From Acanthochlamys bracteata (Eukaryota; Streptophyta; Magnoliopsida; Pandanales; Velloziaceae), in the NCBI GenBank assembly GCA_019914995.1, contig CM034132.1, positions 6,309,524 through 6,373,523 on the forward strand: 64,000 nt of DNA. Reading direction: 5' to 3'. Within the stretch, counting starts at the first letter, position 1. Each line of letters starts with the position of its first letter. This document shows positions 41,401 through 51,551 of this stretch, piece after piece. Below the pieces are notes generated by a model that searched no databases, was not told the origin of the DNA, and saw only the letters and a program-made list of their open reading frames with translations. The position numbers were made by a program, and so were the translations under genes.

Positions 41401-43112
41401 AACTTCCAGTGAACAGATACAGTTATGTCTGAAATTATTGATATCTGATTTACATAAAATGCTCATGTTTTTGATAATAGCATACATATTTGTCAACAAT
41501 TGACAATGCAACAATATTAAGTCAAGCTTATTTAAAGTTTTAGATTAATACGACACAGACTATTTAAAATTTGCACATTGCTTACCTGTTTCATACAAGA
41601 AGCCTTTTTCTGTCTCTCCCAGTTTAAAGCTCTGTTACAAATTATTTTCCTAAAGTTAAGAGCATATACTACTGTCTACCAATAATGAGAAAGACTAGAC
41701 AGTATAATAGAAAGTAGGGAGATGCTATTAGATATCTCTTCATGAAATGCGTCCCCAAGAAGTACTAGGAAAGGTGAACAAGAATACTGAAATTTATATA
41801 ATGGCATGAACTTGATCAGATTTTGTTTTGCTCATGAAATATGACTAAGATCTCAAAACGTATAAAATACTATGTCCATGACAGAGCAGAATTGATTTCA
41901 TACAATAGTATAATTTAGTTCAAAACCAAATGAGTAAATCTCCTGATATTGTAATATGAAGGGAAGGGACAAACTTAAAGAAGATTAAAAACCATAGACA
42001 GCATCACCAAACTTATCTGTGAAATAGACCAAAACAAATCTCCCACTGTGGCTGATGGTGGATGTTCAACATCACTTTTCTCCTGCTGGTTCCTCCTGTA
42101 TAAGACAGCATAGAATCTATCCAGTGTTTTGCAGAAATTTTAACTAACATAAACATACAAACCCTCTTCAACCAAAAAAAAGAAAAACTCTTGGGAAAGT
42201 AAGCAGAAAGAACAACTACCAAAGCATAAGAAATTGCAACTGATGACATATCAAATAACAATGGGCAACAGTACTCAGATTTGGTTTGTCTCAATACATA
42301 GAGACTAAATGAACACGACCCATATTTTTTTTCTTTAAAAGAAACAACCCAGTTTCAAATAAAGAACAAAACTGTGGAAGTTTACAAGGAACCAAACTTC
42401 TCTCTTGCGTCCGGGGGGCTTTCCTTCACCAGCAAACCCTTGAAATCACAAGAATAGGGAAAACATAGAAGAGAAAAAGAAAAGAAAAGAAAAACACTGA
42501 AATTCGAAGAATGGAAAGACTAAAGCAATAGAAACACTGTCAAGATATCCAAATAGTATCCTAAGTTCAATTAAATGAGGAATCCAAATTTTGAACAACA
42601 GAACCGACTGAATTTCAGGAAAAGAAGAACGAAATTAGAAGCGAACTTTAATTACAAGAAAATGAAGAAACAAACAATTTAGAAGCACTGACTGGAATTA
42701 CCAGAACGACTAATAGTAAGAAACGGAAAGCAAGATTAAAATAATAGAAACACACGCTGTGCAAGAAATTCAAAGAAAAGCCTAATTCAAACAGAAAAAG
42801 CAACTAGAAAGAATGATTTTACCTGGAACCGGTTCTTCTTCTTCTTCTGGTTGTTGTTATTCTTCTTTTCTCCGATCGATTGCTTCTTGTAGTTGCTGTG
42901 GTTGTTTCTTGTTGCCGTGGCTGATTTTGTTGTGCAGCAGAAACGAATTGAACCAAAGTGAAGGGAACGAAAATTCAGAGATCGCCATGGAAAGGTTTGT
43001 TCTAAGACGGGGAGATTGAAGAAGAAGAGAATGGGTGGGTTTGCTTCATTGTTTCTCGTTCTTCTGATTTTTATTTTTTCTCAGCAACGGTTCAATTCTT
43101 AGTATATATATA
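11294..43112 (-). CDS. Gene B: predicted multi-exon gene with a tandem exon-cassette array (family not recognised)
   Basis: Inferred transcription unit of about 31.8 kb. At the 5' end are a TATA box (43,103), a leader exon and unique exons at 41.3-42.2 kb. About 14 cassettes (13.9-40.2 kb) follow, then small exon candidates and a frame ending in a stop at 11,294. Each full cassette repeats the same series in gene order: an exon like DMEDNFSEG; one reading IGDTLFISSV; one like GLDQLYHRDG...LNK; one like DILLKTDDLTG; one like EAGQQTIDLGT; one like EFILKESTVAGNFSK; a part ending in DDGRIFHVLG; one containing KPIVGKEAADGFFEI; and one like GGCFNEMDKFYE. Splice borders and phases agree between neighbours. 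Several cassettes carry frameshifts. Whether one transcript spans the array is not shown by sequence alone. The family is unknown to me. Confidence 0.35.
11934..11957 (-). CDS. Candidate 24-nt micro-exon
   Basis: The minus strand reads TTGCAG, then eight codons (GIAKLIEG), then GTAGATG. Both splice borders are good and the length is a multiple of three. It lies between the last cassette and the candidate terminal exon. Short exons are easily found by chance, so confidence is low. Confidence 0.25.
12381..12631. mobile_element. Tourist-like (PIF/Harbinger) MITE
   Basis: The left end is GAGCGTGTTTACCTTTGAG; the reverse complement of the right end is GGGCGTGTTTATCAATACC. The element is 251 bp, AT-rich and non-coding, and is flanked by TAA on both sides (12,378-12,380 and 12,632-12,634). 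The 3-bp TAA/TTA target duplication and G-rich GTGTTT ends are typical of Tourist-type MITEs. Confidence 0.7.
12786..13665 (+). pseudogene. Foreign coding-like insert, copy 1
   Basis: A plus-strand stretch with protein-like frames, opposite in direction to the array. One segment reads ...RRDLAKRYALQAPVKK... type sequence (12,830-13,000). A second, from about 13,365, reads NEMKFMNEKSLILMDG before a stop. A third contains LLTGDPGELIRYNLKEK (13,610-13,663). The three lie in different frames, so they are either separate exons or a decayed gene. A 310-bp insertion separates the first two. I do not recognise the family. Confidence 0.4.
13013..13322. mobile_element. Insertion containing a long hairpin
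   Basis: Present here and absent at the matching place in the second insert (near 22,338). Within it, 13,161-13,218 and 13,239-13,297 are imperfect inverted repeats (TTAGCTCAATCGGAATA versus the complement of TATTCCGATTGAGTTAA) with a loop of about 20 nt. A third partial copy of the TCGGATTGAGCTAAA end closes the insertion. It is probably a non-autonomous transposon in a TA-rich target; no clean target duplication could be fixed. Confidence 0.6.
14138..14225 (+). repeat. Dispersed repeat fragment, possible LTR remnant (copy 1)
   Basis: Contains GCATGACTTTGTTGGC and ends AATGTCAAACAAAGCC. It matches the reverse complement of 24,867-24,957. In the other copy the end reads TGTTTGACATCCC, so TG...-type LTR ends are possible. 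Confidence 0.4.
19904..19976 (-). CDS. Exemplar cassette exon (GGCFNEMDKFYE type)
   Basis: Acceptor TTTTTTCAG, 24 codons plus one base, donor GTTTGGAC. The translation runs ELRRTTKAGGCFNEMDKFY and continues EPSPL. Its phase-1 end joins in frame to the following DMEENFSKG-type exon. Other cassettes retain the GGSFSKLEKFYE variant, so the reading frame is kept while residues vary. That is what coding constraint, past or present, would give. Confidence 0.5.
22100..22690 (+). pseudogene. Foreign coding-like insert, copy 2 (better preserved)
   Basis: The plus-strand open stretch 22,072-22,338 includes RRDLAKRYAMEIPVKKAYEL, and 22,382-22,522 includes NEMKFMNEKSLILMDGYGV. Near 22,600-22,680 the frame reads LLTGDPGEPIRYELKEK. 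These match copy 1 residue for residue in most places. Without the hairpin insertion of copy 1 the first two stretches lie only about 45 bp apart. Possibly a captured gene fragment (Pack-type transposon or fragment of a neighbouring gene). The family is not recognised and no inverted repeats were found at its edges. Confidence 0.4.
23690..24640. other. Non-repeated stretch inside the array
   Basis: Sequence that does not recur in other cassettes, inserted between two cassette pieces. No long frame and no inverted ends were seen. Probably an expanded intron or an old insertion. Confidence 0.35.
24867..24957 (-). repeat. Dispersed repeat fragment, possible LTR remnant (copy 2, inverted)
   Basis: Starts TGTTTGACATCCCATTTTAG and contains GGCCAAACAAAGTCATGC. 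Reverse-complement match to 14,138-14,225. Confidence 0.4.
28132..28184 (-). CDS. Exemplar cassette exon (DILLKTDD type)
   Basis: Acceptor GCGTTAG, 53 nt, donor GTAGGCTG. With one base carried in and one out it reads DILLKTDDLTGMQCNSI. The same exon is open in copies near 34,190, 37,990 and 965. It is broken by single-base losses near 32,100 and 39,960, so the array mixes intact and damaged copies. Confidence 0.5.
30115..30204 (-). CDS. Exemplar cassette exon (GLDQLYHRDG type)
   Basis: Acceptor TACTAG, 90 nt, donor GTAGATAT-like. It reads CLDQVYHRDENCKESKSLLL and goes on to LFGFKDLNK. The last two bases combine with the first base of the next exon to give Cys, so the phases fit the DILLKTDD exon. 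Related open copies end at about 13,669, 26,373 and 40,065. Confidence 0.5.
39379..39447 (-). CDS. Exemplar cassette exon (EFILKESTVAG type)
   Basis: Acceptor TTTTGCAG, 23 codons, donor GTATCATATG. It reads EFILKESTVAGNFSKRF followed by MGIFML. The same reading recurs in copies near 16,980 and 35,080 with conservative changes (KENTIAVNFSEQF type), which argues that this frame, not the two alternatives, was translated. Confidence 0.5.
40711..40716. other. Empty MITE target site in gene B
   Basis: A single TCTTAA in a context otherwise matching both flanks of the gene A MITE. It defines the pre-insertion state. Confidence 0.8.
41290..41428 (-). CDS. Gene B 5' exon candidate (ITVSVHWKL)
   Basis: After acceptor AATTTCAG the frame reads (D)ITVSVHWKLITHVNQLYC and stays open for about 40 codons, to a TGA near 41,290; the donor is not fixed. 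It joins in phase to the exon at 41,587-41,632. Absent from gene A because of the 876-bp deletion. Family not recognised. Confidence 0.45.
41587..41632 (-). CDS. Gene B 5' exon candidate (SFKLGETEKGFLYET)
   Basis: Acceptor TAACAG, 46 nt, strong donor GTAAGC. It reads SFKLGETEKGFLYET plus one base, which completes an Asp codon with the next exon. Good splice sites and matching phases support a real exon. Confidence 0.5.
41993..42016 (-). CDS. Gene B 5' exon candidate (DKFGDAVYG)
   Basis: Acceptor ATTTCACAG, 24 nt, donor GTTTTT. With the carried base it reads DKFGDAVYG. It lies inside the stretch deleted from gene A. Confidence 0.35.
42823..43075 (-). other. Gene B first exon / 5' UTR
   Basis: The leader is similar to that of gene A and ends at donor GTAAAATC. 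It contains a 43-codon frame and many CAA/AAC repeats, typical of plant leaders. No longer main frame begins here, so the main start codon is probably in a later exon. Confidence 0.5.
42857..42988 (-). CDS. Short upstream reading frame in gene B leader
   Basis: ATG in a good context (TCCATGGCG) opens 43 codons beginning MAISEFSFPSLW and ends at TAA before the splice donor. In gene A the ATG is GTG. It could be a regulatory upstream ORF, or the true N-terminus with a frameshift before the exon end. No database check was possible. Confidence 0.35.
   Translation of the reverse strand: MAISEFSFPSLWFNSFLLHNKISHGNKKQPQQLQEAIDRRKEE
43103..43112 (-). promoter_or_regulatory. TATA box of gene B
   Basis: TATATATATA on the minus strand, at the same distance from the conserved leader as the TATA box of gene A. 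Confidence 0.55.
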
Positions 43113-43129
43113 CACTATTGTAGATATTT

Positions 43130-46100
43130 TGCAAGGGTCCGTGGTAGATATTTAATTTTTTATATATATAGCAGATAATTATATTATTATTTTAAACAAT
43201 TACATTGAGGTAAAATTTTTAGAAAGCTGCTCCGAAAATTTTTAGAAAATTTTTTTGACTACTCTGGAAAATTTGCCATTCAATATAAAAATATTAATTA
43301 TGTTTAGCTTAAAATATTAGCAAAGTTAGAATTGTCACAGTAATTATACTAATATTTTTAATTTTTAAGATAAAATAATTATCCATTTAATCATTTATTT
43401 TATAAAATTGAGCAACTTTGGTCATGTTTGGCTAAGTTGAAAATTTAGAATTTTTATGAAAACGCTGCTGTTTTGAAGTTTTTGCTTGAAAAAAGCGATT
43501 GTTGTATTTTTACTAAGAAACTGCTTTTTATTTAATTCTGTTTGGATAAATATTACTGTTTAAAATTTATTCGTAAAAAAAAATTGAAGATATGTTTGAC
43601 TAAATTTATTTTTATAAATAAATAATATATATAATGACTAAAATATTCTTATAAATATAATAAATAACATATTATTATATATTTGAATCTATTTTCATAT
43701 ATATCTAATTTTTTAAAATTTGACTTTATAATATATTTTTGTAATACTTTTCGCTTAATGTTATTTATACTTATATTTATAAACTTATTAATAAATTTAT
43801 TATTATTAATTTATAATAACATTTTTATATTATTTTTAAATATATAAATATAATATTTTTTATGTATAATAATAAATAATAATTAATTAATAAGTTAAGA
43901 AGTGAAGAAATAATAAAGTGATACAATAGCAATTTTAAACTATTAAAGATATTATATTTAACAATTCAGCAATCATACCTACAAATAAATAGAATCACAA
44001 TATTCATAATTATTGTGTATATATTTTATTTGAAATTGCACCGCTGCGGAAGATCCACTTTGCATCAATCTGATCAACTTCGTCTTCAGGTTGCATCAAT
44101 CTCACTAATATAATGTACTAATTTTTAAAATTGTCGACAAAATTACGCTTGTTAATTGAAGAAACAAATGTACAATTTTTTTAAAATTCACATATGAATA
44201 AAAATTAACTCAAAAAAATTTTAAATATGATTAGAAAAGAACTTGTAAAAATCAATTCACCGCAATAAAACCAATAAAGAATGTGCGTTTAACAAATAGT
44301 TCCATAATTCAATATAAAAAAAGCTTGCAAATTATTAACTTATAATAATATTTAATTAATAAGTTGAAAGAAAGAAATAAATAATACAATAATATATTAG
44401 TAATTTTATACAAACTTTTAGTTAAAGATAACATAGTGAATCAACCACCACCTAACAAGACAAAGAACACAAATTACAGCTCTCTCGAACTAACGGAGGA
44501 CACTAAGGCACAAGTAGGGAGAAAACTCTATCACCAATATTATGGCTACATCCAAATCAAGTCTACATCAATTCAAGAGCATAAATGACACAAAATCCAT
44601 GCAGAGTTATAAAACGCAAGTAAGTTAATTGTCATTTCTTAATCAAACACGAGTTGAAGTACTCATTCATTGAAGAACAACCCCTTTCAAGACTTTGCTT
44701 CAATCTCCTTAAAACTTTGCTACTTGAAGGTTCAAATTTATTATCAGAACCGAATTGCAGAAGTTAACTGCATTCTAGTTTACAAATTTACAACAAATTT
44801 TCCAAATCAACAAGTAATTGTACTTCGCATGATGGTATCTCATGTCAAAATAATTTTCATAAGAATATCTAGACATTTTTACAACTACAATTCTTAAGCT
44901 AAATGGTTTCTGTTTTCTGTTTGGTATCCAACTATTTCATTCTGTTACTACATAAGCAAGTGGACCCAAACATATACTCTTAATAATCAATTTCTTCTAC
45001 TGTTAATCCAAACAAATTGATACATGGGAAGGGGTCATATGGGAATTTGGAAGAACTTCAGCTTCAAAACTTGCATCTTCAATTGCACCTGTCCACCTGA
45101 GGAGCATATAAACAGTAGTAAGTGCCTATAACATATATGCAGAATTTCCATATGCATTTAGTAAGACATGTACAAATATAGTTATCAACTATGCACAAAC
45201 ACAATTTTTATTCATTAACCATATTGACACTGGTAATTACAAATCCCAGTTGAACTCAATTGAACTAATAATTCAGCTAGAATGCACAATAGCATCAATC
45301 ACCAATCCAAGTTATATTCCAATGAATCAACTTCAGAGCAACTATAATATTTCAACCACAAGCTAACCTATACGTAGAACGCAACTGAGTTTAACAATTC
45401 AACCAAAATAAATTGACTAATTTTTAGTAAAAAAGTCACTTATGCTCGAATAAAAAATGGAGAGAATTTACTAAATATTTTTTTGCTTGTAAGACAAAGC
45501 AAGGAACAAGTAGTAGCAATGGCAGCTTTATACTACAACAAGTAGCAGAGAATAACATCAACCTTTGAAGAAGCTTACTAAGAACAAAAGATTCAAAGCA
45601 ACAATTGCTAGGTGTGCCCTTTGAATATTTTCCTGAAAAATTTAATCTCTTGAAAGGAAAAAGAAATAAAAATGAAAAAAAATTCAAAGCATTTCTAGTT
45701 GGCACTTCTAGCAATTAATAAATGAAAGCATTGTGTAGTACTATAGTTTTTTAGAATCAAGAAAACAAGCAAGACACTTTCATGTCATTGAAATAAGAAA
45801 TTTTGAATATTAGCTTACATGGGAAATTCCATATATACTGTTTATAATAAGTCACAACATGTGACAAATTTTCTAAAATAAAAATTCAGCAAAGTTTCTA
45901 TTACCATAAGAATACAAAATCCAGCAATAAACTACAATTTCACAACAAATTCATATAATTCACAACAAAATTATGTTAGATAACTCTTAGAATAAGATCT
46001 AGTAATCAAAATTCAATAACAAAATTCAGCAATCAAGATGAGATTCTAACAACCAAGATCCATCACACAGATAGAACAATTAGCTATCGATCAGTCTATC

Positions 46101-47745
46101 TATATATCACATGATATACAGTACTATCTATATATCTGCAGTTAGCTATCTATCAATGAAAAATCAGCAATCAATCTATCAATTTATCTATATATGTATC
46201 AATCTATCAATATAAGCTAAAAGAGAAATGTTCATTGGTCTATACATGTTTATGGGATTGATTGGCTAGTTGTTTGTGTCAATCTTGTTAGTTGTTTAGA
46301 TTTGTAGTATTGGTGTATTTAGAGAAGCCAAAGTGCCACTTCACCAAGAGTAGAAGCTATACATTTTGACAATTTTGTTAGCTTCTATACTTCCTAGCTA
46401 TATCTCTCTTCATTTCTATTCCTATACTCCATATACCTCCTAGCTAGATACATAACTTTTAAACTAAATACATCAATATGAAACCAACCACAACAATTAA
46501 AATCATAGCTGTTAGAATCAATAACCATGCATATCAATAATCATGTTTCAATAACCATGTTTCAATAATTCATATCATACACTGGTAAGCAACTGTATAT
46601 CAATAACTATGTTTCAATAAAGCCTAAGGACTGATCAAACTAATATCAAATGGTCATACGTTTATTTTCCATAAACAGTCTCAAGAAACAATCTCAAGGG
46701 ATCCTAATATCAAACTAATAATTCCAAAAACAGTCTAAAGAAACCAAGATTAAAGATTTAACACTCCACGGACAAAAATAACTAAAGAAGAAACTCCACA
46801 GACAAATTAAGAACTGGAAAATAGTTCACACACACCCAAAAAAAAAAAAAAAAAAATCCTTGAGTATAAGATATAACATTGACATAAAATATTTCTTGAA
46901 TCAAACATATAAACATAAAATATTATCCCCTTTACAAGATCTTTGTCTACAAAATTCTCAAAGAACCCTCCACAAAAACAAGTAAGATCTTTTTGCACAA
47001 AATCGATGCAAACATATAAGATATTTCTCTACAAAATCAAATCAAATAGAACAAATTAAGTACCTGGACTATTTATTCAATCGAATCAGAACTCCCGTTT
47101 AGCACAAATTTCAGATATCGGAGACAAAATCCTCTAATCAAGTAATAAAGCCTCCGAATTAAGCAATTATCCAAATCAAGTATAAAAGAAGAGAAATATC
47201 TCATTCTCCTACCTCACTCACTCCACCCTGTCTCCTTCACCCACCCGTCTCGTCAGCCAACCCTATCCCCAGCCCTGTCTTTGCTCCTACCGCATTCACT
47301 CCTCTCCCGTATTCACTCACATACTGCATTCACTCGCTCCCGTATTAGTCATTCACTTCTATCTCCATCCCTACCTTAACCCTAAAAATCTTCCAAGCTG
47401 ACGACGGTAGAGATAAACCCAAGATCTTTGCCGATCTACTTCGTAGGTGGTAAAAGAGATAGAGTTGAAGATAAAAGTGATATATACAAATATAATTTGT
47501 CAAACTTGTTAAGGGCACAACATCCATTGTACATCGCAATGAAAACAAGCTACGTGCTGCTTGTTTATAGAAGCAGCGAATTGCTACTTCTTTTTTTAAT
47601 ATAAAAGTCAGCTATATTTTCTAAAAGCCAGTATTGCCAAACACACATATTACTATTAAATGCTTCTTTTTTACTAAAAGCTACAAATAGTGTTCCCAAA
47701 CATGGCCTCCGTTCCTCTTGTTATCGACTAAGGACGAAACTGGCA
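43130..47745. other. AT-rich intergenic DNA upstream of gene B
   Basis: No gene recognised. It contains degenerate CTATCAAT-type repeats (46,080-46,220), AATAACCATGTTTC repeats (46,490-46,620), an A run (46,839-46,855) and a CT/CACTC-rich stretch (47,215-47,350). Sequences at 43,420 (GGTCATGTTTGGC) and 47,694-47,707 (complement GGCCATGTTTGGG) look like ends of TIR transposons, but no target duplication pairs them. Confidence 0.4.
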
Positions 47746-48928
47746 TGTTGTTCAAACCTGCATATATAACTCAAGAGGGGAGGGGTGAATTGAGTTATAG
47801 ATAAATAAAACTTTTTCCAATAAATTAGTTTACGTTTAGTCGACTGTGTTCGGACAGAGAACTGGAACAAAGTGTTGATTATCTGAGACGATTTTAAAGT
47901 AAATTATCAACTAGATGACAATCAAGGTTTTATAGAGCTACCACACAAGTATTTAAAGTGGTTCGGCAAGTGAATTGCCTACATCCACTACCACTCAACT
48001 TGAGTGAACTTCACTGATCTTTAAGTGCAGAACTATAACAATCTACCACAATGCTATGACAAGCACTACTCTGTCAGCTCACTTAGTCAAGCCGAGCCTA
48101 CAGCAGTTACCCACGGTATTTCTTGTTGCAGAGCCTACACTTATACAGTTGCCCCTATCAGCAAAAGCTTCCTCAAGCTACTTGCTTTCAAGTGCAAATG
48201 CACTTGCACACTTTTGATGAAATTTAAAACACAGGATGAAGCACTGGATCACATCTCACATTTTCAATTTACAGTTTGAGTGAAGTAAGATGATCAAAAG
48301 GAAGCCTGAATTTGAAATTATTTGGGTTCTTGGCTTCAGTAAGAGCTATTGCTATTTTTGGTTCTTCAAATGAAATTAATGGCCTCACTGCTCTGTTTTT
48401 CTTTTGCTCAGCTTTTCTTTCTTTTTATATCTTCTTCTTCTTCTTCACAGGTTGGCTGCCGTTGATGCCGTTGAAAAGTTCCCGTTGCCTTGCTTCTTCC
48501 CGATCTTCAATGCAATGAAAATTTGCCCGTTGAGTTTCTTTGTGGTGATGGTCGACGGATTAAGCATTTAATACATCCACGGGAAATGATTTGATGTGTA
48601 TGGTTGTAATTAATGCTCCCCGGTAGCATAGCCCGCCTCTTCTTCTTATTGTCTGAAATTTGATTTCATGAAGAGTGTTGATGTACGTGGGTCCAGTTAG
48701 ATGTTGACATGTTGGTGAGCTATTCCTTATATTGAACATCATTGCAGTCAATTCTTTGTTTCTGTTAGTCTTACGAACATGCTGATTTTACGTATTATCA
48801 TTAAAATTTCCTATATAATAGCTGGCTGTGTGGTGACTAAATTTGTGCTGGTGCTGTCAGAACCCTGTGAAGCTAAATAATCCTTCACTTTTGTGATCAT
48901 CAAAATATATTCCCAATCTGATGCAACA
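47746..48928 (-). repeat. 3' LTR
   Basis: 1,183 bp, bounded by TGTTG...CAACA. It is followed on the element's internal side by the complement of AAAAAGGGGGAGA. It differs from the 5' LTR by clustered substitutions and small indels. Confidence 0.9.
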
Positions 48929-48941
48929 TTCTCCCCCTTTT
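48929..48941 (-). other. Polypurine tract
   Basis: The minus strand reads AAAAAGGGGGAGAA directly before the LTR start TGTTGCATC, which is where plus-strand priming is expected in copia elements. Confidence 0.8.
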
Positions 48942-49339
48942 TGATGATGACAAAACATATTTAGAATTATTGTATTTTGTATTACCTTGATGACTTCTTT
49001 TGAACATTGCTCCCCCTTGGTCTATGCCATAAAAAATAAACTGTATGTGTTATGGTGTGTGTTACGTACCTTGAGTACTTGTTCTCTCCCTTTGTCTATT
49101 CAACCTGTGCTTATAATACTACTGATAGTTTATTGAACCATTCTCCCCCTTTTTGTCAACAACAAAAAAAAATTTTACTAGAATTGGGAGAAAGATGATT
49201 AATCAACCAAGAGGCAGTAGGATATATAAATATTAAGCAAACATAAAAAATTTGCATTCATGAAACATCCATAGGATTATACCAAAACATAGACAAAACA
49301 TTCATAGAGACAGATGTTGGTTTTGGTCTAGGAGGGATT

Positions 49340-50626
49340 TTAGGATGCTGGTTTGGTTTTGCTTCTGCCAGATGATCTGCATCCAGGTGGTCTTGGTCTT
49401 TTATGTTTGGGTGGGGCAGGAGAGGATTGAGGAAGAATTTCAGGTTCATTCTCAGAGACAGGTTCCTTAGAAACTGGTTGAGATTTTGTCCTAGCTGCTA
49501 GAGGTTCTTGTGGCTCTGGTGAGTCTGGTTGAGATTTTGTTCCAGTTTCTGTATTGTCTTTCTTTTGAGTAGGCTTCTTTAGTTCATCTAAGGCAGATAT
49601 GATGGTGTTCCTGACTTCTAAAAATCTGGAATCACTGAGTTCAGCTTGAAATGTAATTGTGTCTTGTAGCCTCTATATTTGTCCTTTCACCTCAGTTTGT
49701 AGACTTTCAATCAGGCGTTTCATTTGTTCCAACTGTTCTACTGGAACTAGAACGCATGCAGGTACTTCTGGGCATGTAGACTGTTGTGGAATACCGGTTT
49801 TGGTTTGCTGCTGCTGTCCATAAGAATGAGCTCCTCTAGTCTCAGCAGAGGTTAATCCAGTGATGAATTTACCATCCAGAATTACTTGATTCTGTATCTC
49901 AGTGTCTCCAAATTTATCCACCTCCACACTGAGTGTTCGGCATATGTAGCTGATGATGTGAGGATATGGCAGATGTTTAGCTTCAGATTTGTAGGCTTTC
50001 CTCATATGACTGATCATGAGCTCAGTGATGTTTATGGGAAGCTTTTTCATTATTCTCCAAAGGATGTAGGAGTCAACAGTGGATAGATCATTCCTGCTCC
50101 CAGTCCTTGGTATGATGATTCTTGAGATGATATGGCACATCGTCCGTGGGAGAAGAGGCAGATTAGCAATAGATTTCAATTCCTTCTCAGAAATAGTGTC
50201 CGCGTCCAGTGCCAACTTTAAGTAATTTTGCTTGGTCGAACTCATTGTATTAACATTCTCATGGTAAGGAACATCTAGTAACATAGCCAAAGATCTAGGC
50301 TCTAGGTTTATCCTTACCCCATGAACTTCAGAACTAAGAGAGGAGGTTCCGGCCAGCTTCAAATTGGCATGGAAGACCCGAACACTTTCCTCAAAATATT
50401 TTCCCGGCAAGGAGACTAGAGTCATCCATCCTTGAAATTCAAATAACTCCTTGATTTCTAGTCCAGCAGAGTCAAAATCATGGAATCGGATTGTCGTCGG
50501 CGGAAGAACCGGTAATCGAAGACGATCGAGGTATTTCTTGTACGCTGCTGGACTCTTGAACCTCTTGTACCTGTCTTCTTCCTGTTTGTTCTTCTTGATC
50601 TTTCGGGCAAGTTCTTTGGTTGGCAT
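49340..50626 (-). CDS. Third ORF downstream of pol (plant-transposon-type protein), interrupted by one amber codon
   Basis: 317 codons from ATG at 50,626 to TAG at 49,673. The same frame is open for a further 110 codons to TAA at 49,340. The N-terminus is Lys/Arg-rich (KKNKQEEDRYKRF). The middle contains a globular part with GVRINLEPRSLAMLLDVP, and a short Gln-rich region precedes the C-terminus. The extension after the stop is Pro/Lys/Ser-rich. It resembles the extra third ORF (env-like, or putative plant transposon protein domain) seen after pol in some SIRE and Athila elements. No signal peptide or membrane segment is evident. Function unknown. Confidence 0.7.
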
Positions 50627-50759
50627 TCTTCCGGTGAGAGTGTTGAGATTTTAGGGATTTTGGGACGGGAGAGATAGGTGAAGAATGGGCTTCGAGATAT
50701 GTCAGGTTAGGCTTTAAGTGTAGAGGAGGGAGTTAAGTTGCACATCGAAAAACAAACTT

Positions 50760-50941
50760 AAGGAGCCGTTTTCGAAAAATAGTTAACTAAAGGAAAACTG
50801 AAGGCATATGAGTAAGATTCTCTGTTTTAATGCAGAGTTGCAGACCAAAAAAAAAATAAGGAGCCGTTTTCAAAATAGTTAACTAAACACAAACTGAAGG
50901 CACTTACAAACATATGAATAGAATTCTCTATTTTGCAGAGA
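50760..50941. repeat. Two ~80-bp direct repeats between pol and ORF3
   Basis: AGGAGCCGTTTTCGAAAAATAG...GCAGAG (50,760-50,836) recurs with small changes at 50,859-50,941, abutting the pol stop codon. It may be a spacer duplication in the element or contribute to expression of the third ORF; nothing more can be said from sequence. Confidence 0.75.
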
Positions 50942-50945
50942 GCAT

Positions 50946-51551
50946 TTATTTCATGAAGCATAATCCTAGTTCATGACAAATCCTTGAGAACTGATCAAAG
51001 GCCAATGGTTTTATAAAAATATCAACAAGTTGATTTTCAGTGTTAACAAAATCCAAGACGATATCGTTGTTTTCAACATGCTCACGGATGAAATGATGTT
51101 GTAACTCAATATGTTTAGTGCGAGAATGTAAAATGGGATTTTTTGTTAATTTGATAGCACTTGTGTTATCACAAAAGATGGGCACGTTTTTCAAATTGAA
51201 ACCATAATCTAATAGTTGATGTTTAATCCACAATACCTGTGCACAGCAGCTGCCGGAAACGACGTATTCCGCTTCTGCAGTAGACATTGCCACAGAGGAC
51301 TGCTTCTTTGAAAACCAGGATATCAGGCAGCCACCAAGAAATTGGCAGGATCCATTGGTGCTTTTTCTGTCCAGTTTGCATCCTCCAAAGCCAACATCCG
51401 CATAGGCAATGAGGTTGAAACTGTATTCTTTTGGATAGAATAGACCCAGTTCTGAAGTGCCCTTTAGGTATCTAAGTATTCTTTTAACAGCACAGAGATG
51501 AGTTTCTTTAGGATTACTTTGAAATTTAGCACATAAACACACACTAAACTA
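50946..51551 (-). pseudogene. pol, 3' part: end of reverse transcriptase region and RNase H
   Basis: Continues the reverse-transcriptase frame after a single in-frame TAG (51,549-51,551). It contains the copia hallmark VKRILRYLKGT, the RNase H region with DRKSTNGSCQFLG, SSVAMSTAEAEYV, DNTSAIKLTKNP and HSRTKHIELQHHFIREHV. The motif usually written with acidic residues before GGC reads ADVGFGGC, so an acidic residue may have been lost. It ends naturally at TGA/TAG-type termination near 50,946. Confidence 0.85.

Noticed and set aside
46080..46220. CTATCAAT-rich stretch as a satellite or CRISPR-like array
   Set aside because: Repeats are short, irregular and without spacers of constant length; it is a degenerate microsatellite.
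43421..47707. A 4.3-kb transposon bounded by GGTCATGTTTGG / CCAAACATGGCC
   Set aside because: The end words are similar, but the sequences next to them are not inverted copies, no target duplication matches, and no transposase frame lies between. More likely ends of two different small elements.
47746..49339. An LTR extending to 49,339, as the repeat with 56,216-57,813 first suggests
   Set aside because: The TGTTG...CAACA ends and adjacent AAAAAGGGGGAGA tract place the LTR end at 48,928. The rest is internal sequence, shown by continuity with the third ORF's 3' region.
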